Under the pieces are notes generated by a model. The model was not told where the DNA came from. It was given only the letters and a program-made list of their open reading frames with translations, and did not search any database. From the NCBI RefSeq assembly GCF_002705925.1, contig NZ_NKRE01000001.1, positions 5,091,466 to 5,155,465 on the forward strand: a stretch of 64,000 bases of DNA. The letters run 5' to 3'. The stretch comes from Mycobacterium ostraviense (lineage in GTDB: Bacteria > Actinomycetota > Actinomycetes > Mycobacteriales > Mycobacteriaceae). The position numbers were made by a program, and so were the translations under genes. Positions 53,135 to 63,278 of this stretch are shown here, one piece after another; position 1 is the first letter of the stretch, and every line of letters begins with the position of its first letter.

Positions 53135-53927
53135 TCAACCGATGATCGGAAAACGGCGCTTGGCGGCCAACTCGTCGAGGCCCGTTTGCATTGCCTGCCG
53201 CACGTACGCGTCGACCTCCGCGGCGTCGGGATGCGCGCCGAATTGCGCCGCGATGTCGATCGGCGCCAGCACCTGGATGACGATCTTGGTGGGCAGCGGC
53301 ATGTTGACCGGCACCACAATGCTCAGCCCGAACGGGAAGCCGAACGTGATGGGCAGGACCTTGGAATGCAGCAGCTGGTCCAGCCGAAGGGCGCGCGCCA
53401 GCCGGGTGCCGCGCGACAGAAACAGCTGGTTCTCTTGGGCGCCAATGGAAACCATCGGAACGATCGGAACTGCGGCGTCTATGGCACGTGCGGGCGTAAC
53501 CGATGCGGCCGCCGAAGTTGATGGTGTTGCGGGACCAGGTGGGCCGGTACGCGTCGTAGTCACCACCCGGGAAGTCGATGACCACGGCTCCGGCCCGCAG
53601 CGCTTCGGCGGCGTTGGCCCGGGTGGCGCGGACATACCCCATGCGCCGCAACGAATCGGCGGTCGGGCCGACCAACATGATGTCGTGGGTCAGGGTGTAG
53701 ATGGGCCGGGTGTAGCCGAACTCGCCGTAATAGTCGACCGCGAACACCACCTCGTCCATCGGGAGAAAGCCCCCGGAATGATTCAACACCACCAGCACCC
53801 CACCGGGCGGTAACAACTCCAGGCCGTGCACTTCCGATCGGTAATACCGCTTGACGATCGGCCGGGCCACTCGCATTGCCCGCTTCGTCAGGCCAGGATC
53901 CCACTCGGCGATTTCACTGTCTTTCAC
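53135..53927 (-). pseudogene. Lysophospholipid acyltransferase, one-base insertion
   Basis: A paralogue of the intact gene at 20269. GTG 53927 opens KDSEIAEWDPGLTKRAMRVA, and NHSGGFLPMDEVVF keeps the active motif; FPGGDYDAYRPTWSRN follows. At about 53494, in ACG-T-GCC, an extra T shifts the frame; the rest (AIDAAVPIVPMVSIGAQENQ, TFGFPFGLSIVVPVNMPLP, VRQAMQTGLDELAAKRRFP) is in another frame to 53135. Correcting one base gives about 263 residues. It lies upstream of nothing it could be coupled to; the FadD gene downstream-facing at 54183 is on the same strand. Confidence 0.85.
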
Positions 53928-54182
53928 TGCTATTCCCTGTCCGAGGGCGCCGGGAGGGTGCTGATCTCCTTGCCGCGCTGAGCGGAGTCCTGGCCCAGCA
54001 ATCACATCTTTAACACGGACCCCCAGGCCGAGTCCGTGCACAATTTGTCCGCCTTCAGCGACAAGGCAAGGAGCGCAACGAATTTGTCGCTGACAGGTGC
54101 GCATAACGCGCACCCCGCCCCGGGGTGACACGGCGCAGACGGTTGCTATGGTGCTGGGCCGCGACAAAAGCTCGATGGCGGG

Positions 54183-56021
54183 CTAGTCAGCCAAGTTGAC
54201 GATGTCCGGCCCGGGCGTCTTCGCATACAGCTTGTCGATCTCGGCGGAATACTTCTCGGCGATCGGCCTGCGCTTGAGCTTCATCGTCGGGGTCAGTTCG
54301 TCCCCGCCCGGTTCCCACGGGGTGCCGACGATGACGAACCGCTTGATCTGCTCGACGCGGGAAAGCTTGGCGTTCCCCTCGCGGACGGCGGCGGCAAGCA
54401 TCTCCCCGGCCTCGGGGCGTTGCGCGAAGGCGGCGGCCGAGTGGTCGGCCATGCCGAGCGCGGCGGCCTGGGCGGCGGCAGCCTCGCTCTCGAGGACAAT
54501 CAGCGCTGTCACGTAAGGCCGGGCATCACCGATGGCCACCACCTGGTCGATCAACGGAGACGTCTCCTGGATGGCCATCTCGATGTTGGTGGGGGAGAGG
54601 TTCTTTCCGGATTCGTTGACGATCAGCTCTTTCTTGCGGTCGACGATCGTGACGAAGCCCTGTTCGTCGATGGTGCCGATGTCGCCGGTATGCAACCAGC
54701 CGTCGGCGTCGATCGCTTCGGCGGTCTTCTCGGGCTGCTTTCGGTAACCGCGCATCACAATCGGTCCACGGATGAGCAGTTCGTCGTCGTCGGCCAGCGA
54801 GATTTCGACGTTGCGCAACGCCTTTCCGACCGAGCCGACCTTGTTCGCGTCGGTCCGGTTGGAGGTCGCGCCGCCCACACACTCCGACTCGCCCCACACT
54901 TCGTAGACGGGAATGCCCAGGCCCCAGAAGAATTCGATCGTTTCGACCGGGATGGCGGCGGCCCCGGTCACTCCCCAGCGCAAGTGGTCCAGGCCGAGCG
55001 CGGCGCGCACCTTGGCCAGCACGAGCCGGTCGGCGATCTGGTGGCGCAGGGCAAGCGACGGGGACACGGATTTGCCGGCCAGCATCTGGCGGGCGGCGCG
55101 CACGCCGGTGTCGATGGCCCACAGCGCCAACCGCCGTTTGAGCCCGGTCGCCTCCGTGTCGAGCTTCGTCTCGATCCCGACCTTGATCTTGTGCCACACC
55201 CGCGGCACCCCGAGCCACACCGTGGGACGAGCATCCGGCAGGGCCTGCGCGATCGCCCTGGGGTCGGCGACGTCGGTCATCGGCACCCCCAGGACCATGT
55301 TGGCGTAGTGCCCGGTCACCCGGTCGGCGATGTGTGCATGCGGCAGGTATGAGGTGATCCGATCGTCTGGCCGCAGGTCAAGGAGGTCGACGATGGCCGC
55401 GAACTCGGCCATCACATTGGCGTGGGTAAGCTCGACCCCCTTGGGCGGGCCGGTGGTCCCCGATGTGTAGATCAGTGTTGCGATATCGTCCGGGCGTACC
55501 GACCGCCACGCCGAATCGAAATCGAAATCGGCTTTGTCTCCTAACGATTCGATATCTGCGAGGGTGTGGCAGCCGTCGATCTGGGCGTCGACGACCACCA
55601 GGTGCGCGAGGTCGGCGCCGGCCGCCCTGATAGCGGGAAGAAAGTCTTTTTCGGTGAAGACGACCGCGTTCCCGGCATTGGTGAACAAGTACCGGATCTG
55701 GTCCGGCGCCGAGGTGTTGTAGATGGAGAACGGGATCGCACCCAGGTGCATAGCGGCAGTGTCGGCCAAATGAAACTCCGGGCGGTTGCGCAGCATGAGA
55801 CCGACCGTGTGCCCGTGTTGGACGCCGAGTGCGGCCAGTCCGGCGGCGATTTTCCGTACCCGGTCGGCGTACTGGCGCCAGGTCAGGACCACGGCGTCGC
55901 CGGTCGTGCGGATGGCCACCGTGTCCGGCTTGAGGGCTGCGGTCTGCTGAAAGGCCTGTGGCAGCGTGGATACCAATGCCCCGCTGGGGTGCCGAACCAC
56001 CGTTGGATCGTCGTCGGTCAT
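54183..56021 (-). CDS. Long-chain fatty acyl-CoA/AMP ligase (FadD)
   Basis: A 612-residue ANL-superfamily enzyme from ATG 56021. The ATP loop is LIYTSGTTGPPKGVELTHAN; SYLPHAHIADRVTGHYANMV, the motif YEVWGESECVGGATSNRT, and GWLHTGDIGTIDEQGFVTIVDRKKELI-type hinge (GWLHTGDIG, VDRKKELIV) follow; the C-terminal catalytic Lys is in LTPTMKLKRRPIAEKY. The length and sequence are those of the long-chain acyl-CoA synthetase group (FadD15/FadD11-like), making acyl-CoA from fatty acid at the membrane. The broken acyltransferase gene lies just downstream on the same strand, so the pair may once have fed lipid synthesis. Confidence 0.92.
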   Translation of the reverse strand: MTDDDPTVVRHPSGALVSTLPQAFQQTAALKPDTVAIRTTGDAVVLTWRQYADRVRKIAAGLAALGVQHGHTVGLMLRNRPEFHLADTAAMHLGAIPFSIYNTSAPDQIRYLFTNAGNAVVFTEKDFLPAIRAAGADLAHLVVVDAQIDGCHTLADIESLGDKADFDFDSAWRSVRPDDIATLIYTSGTTGPPKGVELTHANVMAEFAAIVDLLDLRPDDRITSYLPHAHIADRVTGHYANMVLGVPMTDVADPRAIAQALPDARPTVWLGVPRVWHKIKVGIETKLDTEATGLKRRLALWAIDTGVRAARQMLAGKSVSPSLALRHQIADRLVLAKVRAALGLDHLRWGVTGAAAIPVETIEFFWGLGIPVYEVWGESECVGGATSNRTDANKVGSVGKALRNVEISLADDDELLIRGPIVMRGYRKQPEKTAEAIDADGWLHTGDIGTIDEQGFVTIVDRKKELIVNESGKNLSPTNIEMAIQETSPLIDQVVAIGDARPYVTALIVLESEAAAAQAAALGMADHSAAAFAQRPEAGEMLAAAVREGNAKLSRVEQIKRFVIVGTPWEPGGDELTPTMKLKRRPIAEKYSAEIDKLYAKTPGPDIVNLAD

Positions 56022-56188
56022 TTCTTGTCTGCTCCTTCGACCACGAGACCTACGGACTCGCCTCTCGCTTCCGTATACCTACCGGCGAATCTCCGCTTAC
56101 GTCGGTTATCATGCAGTCTTTCTCGTTTCTTGCGCCGGGAGTAGGGCCGTTCGTCCTCATCGCGGACGCCACGGTGGAGCCGCGCTGG

Positions 56189-57409
56189 CTAGGCGTCCTC
56201 GACGCAGACGACGAACCCGGCTCCGATCAGCGCCTCCAATACCTCCTCGCGGTGTGCTGCACCGCGGGTTTCGAGGGTAAGCCGCACCTCGACTTCATCC
56301 AGCGCCAGTTTGCGTGCGGTACGGACGTGCACCACGTCCAGCACGCTGGCGCCGGTCGCGCTGACCACGGCGAGCAGCCTGCTGAGCCCGCCGGGGCGGT
56401 CCGGGATGGTGACTTTGATCGCGAGGTAGCGGCCGGCGGCGCGCAGGCCGTGGGTGACCACGTGGGTCAACACCAGCGGGTCGATATTGCCTCCGGACAA
56501 GACCGCGCAAACGGGGCCGTGCGCATCGGGTTCGGGTGCCGATGTCATCACCGCCGCCACGGCTGCCGCCCCGGCCGGTTCGACGATGAGTTTCACCCGC
56601 TCTATGCACAGCAACAGCGCGCGCGACAGCGCCTCTTCGCTGACCGTCTGAATCGAGTTGACGAATGCCCGGACATGGGCGAAAGGAATTGCCCCGGGTG
56701 AGGCGACGGCGATGCCGTCGGCCATCGTCGACATCGACTCCAAGCGCACCGGATGCCCGGCGGCCAGCGAAGCCGGCCAGGCCGCGGCATTCGCGGCCTG
56801 CACTCCGATGACCCGGGCCTGCGGCGCCAGAAAGTGTGCCGCCGTGGCAATTCCGGCCACCAGGCCGCCGCCGCCGGTGGGCACCACGATGGTGGCGACA
56901 TCGGGGATCTGCTGCAGGATCTCCAGCCCGACGGTGGCCTGGCCGGCGATGACGTCGGCGTGGTCGAACGGGTGGATCAACACCGCGTTGTGCTGCTGTG
57001 CATATTCACGCGCCGCGACCAGCGCGTCGTCGACCGTATCGCCGATCAGGTGAACGTGCGCACCATAAGCCTTGGTGGCCGCCAGCTTTGGGAGCGCGAC
57101 GGTGACCGGCATGAACACCGTCGAGGTGATCCCGAGCTCGGTCGCGGCCCAAGCGACGCCCTGCGCATGGTTGCCGGCGCTGGCCGCCACCGCACCACGA
57201 GCCCGGTCCTCGACGCTGAGATTGGCGATCCGGTTGTAGGCCCCACGGGCCTTGAACGACCCAGTGCGTTGCAGGTTCTCGCATTTGAGCCACACCTGTT
57301 GGCCCATGCAGTCCGAGAGTATTCGCGACGCGACGACCGGGGTTGGCCGCACCACCGGCTTCAGCAGTTCCGCCGCCGCATTGATCTGGTCGAGGGTCAG
57401 CAGCTCCAT
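56189..57409 (-). CDS. ilvA: Threonine dehydratase/ammonia-lyase with C-terminal ACT domain
   Basis: A 406-residue PLP enzyme. The PLP Lys is in QRTGSFKARGAYNRIANLS at about residue 51; the phosphate loop is VPTGGGGLVAGIA; other blocks are SAGNHAQGVAWAATELG and VIGVQAANAAAW. The C-terminal 80 residues (IKVTIPDRPGGLSRLLAVVS, VEVRLTLETRGAAHREEVLE) form an ACT-like regulatory domain. It deaminates threonine or serine to 2-oxobutyrate or pyruvate. The sequence is nearer the TdcB-like, single-ACT type than biosynthetic IlvA with tandem ACT-like domains. The start is ATG 57409 or GTG 57421; see the small frame upstream. Confidence 0.9.
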   Translation of the reverse strand: MELLTLDQINAAAELLKPVVRPTPVVASRILSDCMGQQVWLKCENLQRTGSFKARGAYNRIANLSVEDRARGAVAASAGNHAQGVAWAATELGITSTVFMPVTVALPKLAATKAYGAHVHLIGDTVDDALVAAREYAQQHNAVLIHPFDHADVIAGQATVGLEILQQIPDVATIVVPTGGGGLVAGIATAAHFLAPQARVIGVQAANAAAWPASLAAGHPVRLESMSTMADGIAVASPGAIPFAHVRAFVNSIQTVSEEALSRALLLCIERVKLIVEPAGAAAVAAVMTSAPEPDAHGPVCAVLSGGNIDPLVLTHVVTHGLRAAGRYLAIKVTIPDRPGGLSRLLAVVSATGASVLDVVHVRTARKLALDEVEVRLTLETRGAAHREEVLEALIGAGFVVCVEDA

Positions 57410-57417
57410 GGCTGGAC

Positions 57418-57465
57418 TCACGGCTCGGCCAGCTGGCGCTGGATCATGATGTGATCGGCATTCAT
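57418..57465 (-). CDS. Possible 15-residue leader peptide or displaced start of ilvA
   Basis: ATG 57465 has the best ribosome site of the locus (ACGGAGG, eight bases upstream) and encodes MNADHIMIQRQLAEP, then TGA. The stop overlaps GTG 57421, the alternative ilvA start (GTGA). Either this is a coupled leader, or a one-base loss near 57420 has separated the true N-terminus from ilvA. Confidence 0.4.
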   Translation of the reverse strand: MNADHIMIQRQLAEP

Positions 57466-57606
57466 CGTTGGCCTCCGTCGTCGTCGGGGACAGGCCAAGG
57501 CTAAAGCGTGTCGCTCGCGTTGCGACTTCCGGTGAGAGTAACTCGGCCATGCGACTCCGTCGGGCGCTGTCGGGTTCGGGGACCCAACCATGCGACCTCA
57601 CGACCG

Positions 57607-59931
57607 CTACTGTGACGGCGGCGCTGCTGGGCCGAACGACGGTGGCGCGGCGGACTCCGCAGTGCCCCAGACCGTGTTGGGGGTGGCGGATAACGAGAAC
57701 GTCACGTCGCCGCCGGTGCGGATGAACGACTCCGGAAGAAATGTCTGATCGGTGGCCCGGCCGTCGACGCTGAGGCCGCTGATGTACTTCAGACCGTTGC
57801 GTCCGGACGCGCCCGGGGCGAAGATCCGGATGGTTTTGCCGCCCGGAATCGATATCTGAGCGCGATCGAACAGCGGTGTGTTCACGGTGAGGACCGGCGT
57901 TCCCGGGGTGCTGGGGAACAGGCCGAGCGCGGCCCAGACATACCAGCTGGACTGCGCGCCGAGGTCGTCGTTGCCCGGCTCGCCATCGGGTCTGGGGCCG
58001 AATAGTTCGCCGCGCACCCGGTTGACCGTCTCCTGGGTCTTCCACGGCTGACCGACGTAGTTGTACAGCCAGGGCACCCCGAAGTCCGGCTCGTTACCGG
58101 CCCACATAAACGGCCTATTCGGGCCCGCATTCAGTGCTGTCAAGAAGCGGTCGAGCCGGTCGGCCGCGGCCTGGCGGCCGCCGATAGCGGCCACCAGGCC
58201 GGCAACATTCTGCGGCACCAACCACAGGTATTGCTCGGCGTTGCCCTCGTCGTATCCTTCCTGGCCGAAGCCCCAGAGAGGCTCCACGAAGCCGGGCCCG
58301 AAGGGGAACGCGCCGTCGGCGTTGCGGGGCGAGAGGTAACCGGTGGCCGGATTGAACAAGTTCTGCCAGTACTGCGCCCGGTTCTGGAACTCGGCAGCGG
58401 TCACGGTGTCGCCGAGCGCGTCGGCGAACCGGGAGATGGCGAAGTCGTCGACCGACCACTCCAGCGTGATCGAGGCGCCGACGATGTTGTGGTCGGCGCG
58501 GAACTCGTCCGTCTGGGGTGCGTAGCCGCGCTCCAGGTAGCTGGCGATTCCGGGCCGCTCCACGTAGCCGCCGCGACCGACACCGCCCTGGGTGGCTCCG
58601 CTGACCATGTAGCGCAGCGCCGTTTTGACGTCGAAGTCTCTGGCTCCGAAGGTGTAGAGGTTGACGATGAGCGGCACCACGTTGTCTCCGGTCATCTCGC
58701 CGGTCGCGGAATTGGCCAGGGCCCAACGGGGAAGCGATCCGCTTTGCTCGGCGTCGTTCACCAGCGACTGGGCCATGTCGCTGGCCTGCGCCGGGAACAG
58801 CAGTGCCTGCAGGGCTGCCAAGCATCGGTAGGTGTCCCAGTCGGAGAAGTTGGCGTACTGGGTGTGGCCCTCGGCCACGGTGTGGATGTTGCCGTCGAAT
58901 CCGATATAGCGTCCGTCGGCGTCGTTGAACGTGTTGGGGTGCAACAACGTTCGGTATAGCGAGGTATAGAAGGTTTGCAGGTCGCCGCTGTCGGTGCCGG
59001 CTACCGTGATGCGGGCCAGCGCGGCGTTCCACTGCGCTAATGCGGCGGCGCGCACCTCGTCGAAACTCCGTCCGCCCTCGGCCGCGAGGTTGGCCCGGGC
59101 CCCGTCGACACTGACGTAGGAAATCGCGGTCCGCGCCTCGAGTACCGAGCCGGCCGGGAACTCCACGTACCCCCCGCTGTAGATCGAGTCCGCGCTGCTG
59201 GCACCGGGATGGACCGCGTCGCCGTCCCAGGTGCCATACGAAGTGAACGGCCGGCTGAACTTCATGGCGAAGTACACCGTGTAGGTGTTGTTCTTGCCGC
59301 AGAATCCGCCGGTGGTCGCCGATCCGGTGATCGTGGTGTGGTCCTCGCCGATCTGGATGGTCGCGGCGTCGTTGCCCGCCAGCGACGCGCCGGAGCGCAC
59401 GTGGAACAGCGCAGGCTGTCCATTGGCCGGGTAGCTGAACCGGCCAGCGCCGGTGCGCGCGGTGGCGGTCAATTCCGCGGTCACCCCGGTGGCGGGGAAG
59501 CGCACCGTGTAGTAGCCGGGCACGCCCACCTCGGTGCCGTCGTGCGCGATCTCCTCCCAATCGTCCCAGGGCCGCGGGCCAATCGGGGTGGTGGTCGGCA
59601 GCATCGAAATATCGCCGAACGCCGCGCAGCCCACCGAGGCGTGGGTCATGCTGAATCCGGTCGAGCGCTCGTTGTCGTGGTCGTAGCCAGCATAGGTGTC
59701 AGTGGTGTCCGGCGAGTACTGCACCATGCCGAACGGCACCGAGGCCCCGGGGAAGTTGTTGATTTCGCCCACCGTTTCGCCACCCGTCCCGGTGCCGATG
59801 AGCGTGTCGACGTGGCTGATCGGGTTCACGACGAACGCGGGTTGATCGGCGCGCGCCGCCGGCGCACCGCTGAGCATCAGGCCGGCAACCGCCGCTGTTA
59901 CCAGCGCGGCGCAGGGTCTACCTGACTGCAT
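57607..59931 (-). CDS. Exported GH92 family alpha-1,2-mannosidase
   Basis: A 774-residue protein with signal peptide MQSGRPCAALVTAAVAGL...ARA and mature DQPAFVVNPISHVDTLIGTG. GH92 hallmarks: GASVPFGMVQYSPDT, FSMTHASVGCAAFGD, NFSDWDTYRCLAALQALL, the catalytic-acid region EGNAEQYLWLVPQNVAGLV, FMWAGNEPDFGVPWLYNYVG and GNDDLGAQSSWYVWAALG. These Ca2+-dependent exo-mannosidases trim mannosyl glycans; in mycobacteria the likely substrates are mannan-type glycolipids or glycoproteins in the cell wall. Homologue of M. tuberculosis Rv0584. It stands alone, between ilvA and a broken ligase gene. Confidence 0.92.
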   Translation of the reverse strand: MQSGRPCAALVTAAVAGLMLSGAPAARADQPAFVVNPISHVDTLIGTGTGGETVGEINNFPGASVPFGMVQYSPDTTDTYAGYDHDNERSTGFSMTHASVGCAAFGDISMLPTTTPIGPRPWDDWEEIAHDGTEVGVPGYYTVRFPATGVTAELTATARTGAGRFSYPANGQPALFHVRSGASLAGNDAATIQIGEDHTTITGSATTGGFCGKNNTYTVYFAMKFSRPFTSYGTWDGDAVHPGASSADSIYSGGYVEFPAGSVLEARTAISYVSVDGARANLAAEGGRSFDEVRAAALAQWNAALARITVAGTDSGDLQTFYTSLYRTLLHPNTFNDADGRYIGFDGNIHTVAEGHTQYANFSDWDTYRCLAALQALLFPAQASDMAQSLVNDAEQSGSLPRWALANSATGEMTGDNVVPLIVNLYTFGARDFDVKTALRYMVSGATQGGVGRGGYVERPGIASYLERGYAPQTDEFRADHNIVGASITLEWSVDDFAISRFADALGDTVTAAEFQNRAQYWQNLFNPATGYLSPRNADGAFPFGPGFVEPLWGFGQEGYDEGNAEQYLWLVPQNVAGLVAAIGGRQAAADRLDRFLTALNAGPNRPFMWAGNEPDFGVPWLYNYVGQPWKTQETVNRVRGELFGPRPDGEPGNDDLGAQSSWYVWAALGLFPSTPGTPVLTVNTPLFDRAQISIPGGKTIRIFAPGASGRNGLKYISGLSVDGRATDQTFLPESFIRTGGDVTFSLSATPNTVWGTAESAAPPSFGPAAPPSQ

Positions 59932-60067
59932 GGCTGTCTATTCCTATGGACATGTCGAGACGGGCCGGTGGAGGGACGATCCAGCGTCGTTGTTGTGCTT
60001 TGCCGTCGCAACGTAGTCTGCATCGTTGCGCTCGAGCGCGCGGGAACTTGGCGCGGTTCGCGCGAAG

Positions 60068-61632
60068 TCACTGCCCGGGCAGTTGGTTGCGAAGCACCTT
60101 GCCGAGGGGGCTGCGTGGAATGGTGGTGACGATGTGGACATCTCTGGGCTGTTCGACGCGAGACACCTTGTCCTTCAAGTATTTCCGGATGGCTGCCGCA
60201 TCGAGGTCGGCGTTGGGCCGGGGCACGACGAACGCGGCGAGTCGTTGCCCGAACTGCTCGTCGGCGACACCGACGACGGCGTTGTCGGCGACACCCGGGT
60301 GTGCGGCAAGTGCGTTTTCGACCGCGCGTGGATAGACGTTCTCGCCTCCGGAGATGATCAAGTCGTCTTGGCGGCCGACGATGAACAGCCGTCCCGCTTC
60401 GTCGAAGTAGCCGATGTCCCCGGAGTTGGTCATGTTGTCGACGACGTCTTTGGTGCCGCCGCCGGTGTAGGTGTCCACCGGCAACCCGCCCCCGACGAAG
60501 ACGCGCCCAATCACGTGTGGCCCGACGGATCTGCCGGTTGCGTCGAGGATGCCGACCGGAGTGCCGATAATCGGCCGACCGACGGTCTCGGGCGCGGCGC
60601 GCAGGTCGGCCGGTGTCGCGAAGGCGCAGATGCCGACCTCCGAGGAGCCGTAGGCGTTATAGAGAACGTCGCCGTAGTTGTCCATGAACCGTTGCGCCAG
60701 GCTGGGGTCCAGCCGGGCCCCGCTCAATATCACCACCCGCAGCGACGACACCGGATATCGCGCTCGCACGCCTTCGGGAAGATCGAGGATGCGGGCAAGC
60801 ATGACCGGCACAACCATCAACGCGTCGGCGCGATATTGCGAAGCCTGGGCGAGCGCCGCTTCGGCGGCGAAGCGCCGCTGGGTTAGTACCGTTCCGCCCA
60901 GCGCCAGGGTCAGCATCAGCTGGCCGAGCCCGAACCCATGAAACATCGGTACTGCCAAACAGCTTCGGCAACCGGTGCGTAGCCGGGTGCGATCCAGAAG
61001 CGTCATGGTAAGGCCCAGCGTCGAACCGAAATGGGATGTGCGCGGTACGCCTTTGGGTGCGCCGGTGGTGCCGGCAGTGAGGATGATGACTTGGCCGGGC
61101 GCCGCCACCGGGGGCCGGGAATGGTGCCCGCGCTTTGTGACCCCTGCCGGATGGACGATCGTGACGGTGTTACCAGCGGCGCGTGCTTGTTCGGCGGATT
61201 CCGGCTCACAAATGATCGTGTTGATCTGGTGCGCGCCTACCGCGGCCGACAGCGCATCGGCGCTGAAATCGGTGTTGAGGAGCACGACATCGGCGCCGAC
61301 CAACGCCGCGGCGAACATCGCCTCGATGAAGCCGTGTCCGTTGCGGAACAAGATCCCCACGGCCTCGATCCGACCCCGCGGCGGTGAAGCTCATCAGCAA
61401 GGAACTCGGTCCGTGATCGCAACTCGCCGTAGCTGAAGATGCCGTCGTCGTCGATCACCGCGATCCGGTTTGGCCACCGAGCTGTTGTGACCGCCAGTAG
61501 AGAGAAAGGATTTTGGCCACCTCGACGTGCCTCGCGAACCAGGCGGACCAGCCCGGCGGGAGTGGCGGGCGTCAGCAGTCCAGAGCGCAGTAGCACGGCA
61601 GCCGTGGTCGTCGGGAGGCTCTCGCGGGCCAT
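60068..61632 (-). pseudogene. FadD-like AMP-binding ligase, one frameshift
   Basis: ATG 61632 opens RESLPTTTAAVLLRSGLLTP and RIAVIDDDGIFSYGELRSRT, ending in DELHRRGV. At about 61375 the sense moves one frame, to EAVGILFRNGHGFIEAMFAA, ILTAGTTGAPKGVPRTSHFG (ATP loop), SGARLDPSLAQRFMDNYGDV, YNAYGSSEVGICAF, GRLFIVGRQDDLIISGGENV and the Lys motif TTIPRSPLGKVLRNQLPG. All ANL motifs survive apart from the one-base break. Intact, it would be a roughly 520-residue acyl-CoA or acyl-AMP ligase. It follows the FAD-linked oxidase gene by 58 bases. Confidence 0.82.
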
Positions 61633-61690
61633 CGCGGCACCTGCTGCGCAGTGCCGGAATCGGCGTCGGGCACCGGGCTCCCGGGACGTC

Positions 61691-63085
61691 TTATGCCTCC
61701 TGCGCCGGGAAGAGAACATCGGGGTTGAGGATGCCCGCCGGGTCGAAGCTGTGCTTGATTCGCCGCATGAGCGCTATCTTGGCCGGGTCTTCGAGTTTGA
61801 GAAAGTAGGGAGTCTTGGCGCGGCCAACGCCGTGCTCACCGGAGATCGCGCCGCCCAATTCCATTGCGAGCGCGAAGATATCGGTCATCAGCTGCTTCTT
61901 CTTGGCCGGGTCCTTACAGATAATGGCCAGGTGCACATTGCCGTCGCCGGCGTGGCCGCAACCGATCGCGGCACCGCCGGCGGCCGTTGCCAGACCACGC
62001 GCGGCGCTGAGGAATTTCGGCATCGACGCGCGCGGGACGACGGTGTCGATGATGTCGTCGGCGCCCGCGGCTTTCGCCGCCCAAAACGCTTTCTCACGCA
62101 CCTCGATCAGCTTGCGCGCCGAGCTTCCCTCCAGTACGTAGGCGTCGATCGCACCCAACTCGGCAAGCATCTCACCGGCGGTCTCGACATCTTCCTGCAG
62201 TCGATCGGCGGTGCGGTTCTCAACCGCCACAAGAAGATACGCTCGGCAGCTGTCGCGGACATGGTCCGGAATACCCAATTCCAGGTTCTGGGTGTGCACG
62301 AGTGCGGCCATCGTCAGGTTGTCGATGTATTCCAGGATGTAGGGCGCGAGCCCGCTGGCGACGATCTGGGGCACCGCCGCCATGACTTGATCGAAGTCGG
62401 CGAACGGGGCCAGCACGCTGGCGCTGTGGTCGAGCCGTGGATGCAGCTTGACGATCACTTCGGTGGCCAGGGCCAGGGTGCCTTCCGAGCCGACGATGAG
62501 TTGGGTCAGGTCGTAGCCGGTCGATACCTTGGCGATCTTGCCGCCGGTTCGGATGATCTCGCCGGTCGGCAGCACCGCCTGCAACCCGATCACGTTATGG
62601 CGAGCTATCCCGTACTTGACCGCGCGCATACCGCCGGCGTTCGTGCCGACGTTGCCGCCGACGCTCGATGACAGCTCACCTGGATGAACCATGTACCCCA
62701 GCCCGGAAGCGGCGGTCGCGGCGTCCAGCTCGGTCAGCGTCACCCCGGGCTGGACGACGGCAACCTGGTTAGCGGTGTCCACCTCCAGTACCCGGTTCAT
62801 TCGTTCGAACGAGATCAGCAGGCCGTCTTCGCACGGCCGCGCCGCCCCCGACAAGCCGCACCCGGACCCGCGTGCCGTCACCGGCACGCGGTGGTCGGAG
62901 GCGGCTATCAGCAGTTGCGAAACCTCTTCCGCGGTGGACGGTTTCACCACATACTCGGGCTGCTGCGGCGGCTGGGTCAGTTCCTCGTCGTGCGAATAGT
63001 CGTCGGGAATTGCGTTGCGGGTGAGCACATTGGCACTGCCGACGATTTCCACCAACCGCGCTGTGATATCTGTGATATCGCCCAT
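61691..63085 (-). CDS. FAD-linked oxidase, GlcD/D-lactate dehydrogenase type
   Basis: A 464-residue flavoprotein. The FAD-binding (PCMH/VAO) half has YVVKPSTAEEVSQLLIAASD, VTARGSGCGLSGAARPCEDG and VHPGELSSSVGGNVGTNAGG; the C-terminal cap has GAAIGCGHAGDGNVHLAIIC, GAISGEHGVGRAKTPYFLKL and HSFDPAGILNPDVLFP. The His motifs GHAGDGNVH and GEHGVG are those of GlcD/Dld enzymes that oxidise 2-hydroxy acids. It resembles M. tuberculosis Rv2280. It starts at ATG 63085 and may be cotranscribed with the broken ligase gene after it. Confidence 0.92.
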   Translation of the reverse strand: MGDITDITARLVEIVGSANVLTRNAIPDDYSHDEELTQPPQQPEYVVKPSTAEEVSQLLIAASDHRVPVTARGSGCGLSGAARPCEDGLLISFERMNRVLEVDTANQVAVVQPGVTLTELDAATAASGLGYMVHPGELSSSVGGNVGTNAGGMRAVKYGIARHNVIGLQAVLPTGEIIRTGGKIAKVSTGYDLTQLIVGSEGTLALATEVIVKLHPRLDHSASVLAPFADFDQVMAAVPQIVASGLAPYILEYIDNLTMAALVHTQNLELGIPDHVRDSCRAYLLVAVENRTADRLQEDVETAGEMLAELGAIDAYVLEGSSARKLIEVREKAFWAAKAAGADDIIDTVVPRASMPKFLSAARGLATAAGGAAIGCGHAGDGNVHLAIICKDPAKKKQLMTDIFALAMELGGAISGEHGVGRAKTPYFLKLEDPAKIALMRRIKHSFDPAGILNPDVLFPAQEA

Positions 63086-63278
63086 CGAAAGCCTCGTGTT
63101 TCTGCCGTGTCGGACAGCGATTCACTTTATGCCGTTCCCGCGCGGATGCGGACAACTAATCTCAGCTGGTTCTCAGCCGGCGGCGGGATGCTATGCATCG
63201 TGCACCCAACGGCGGGGGGGTCCCAGTTCGGGTCGGCCACTTCAAGGCGCGTCGTACGCGTCGCCGCGACCGAACCTG

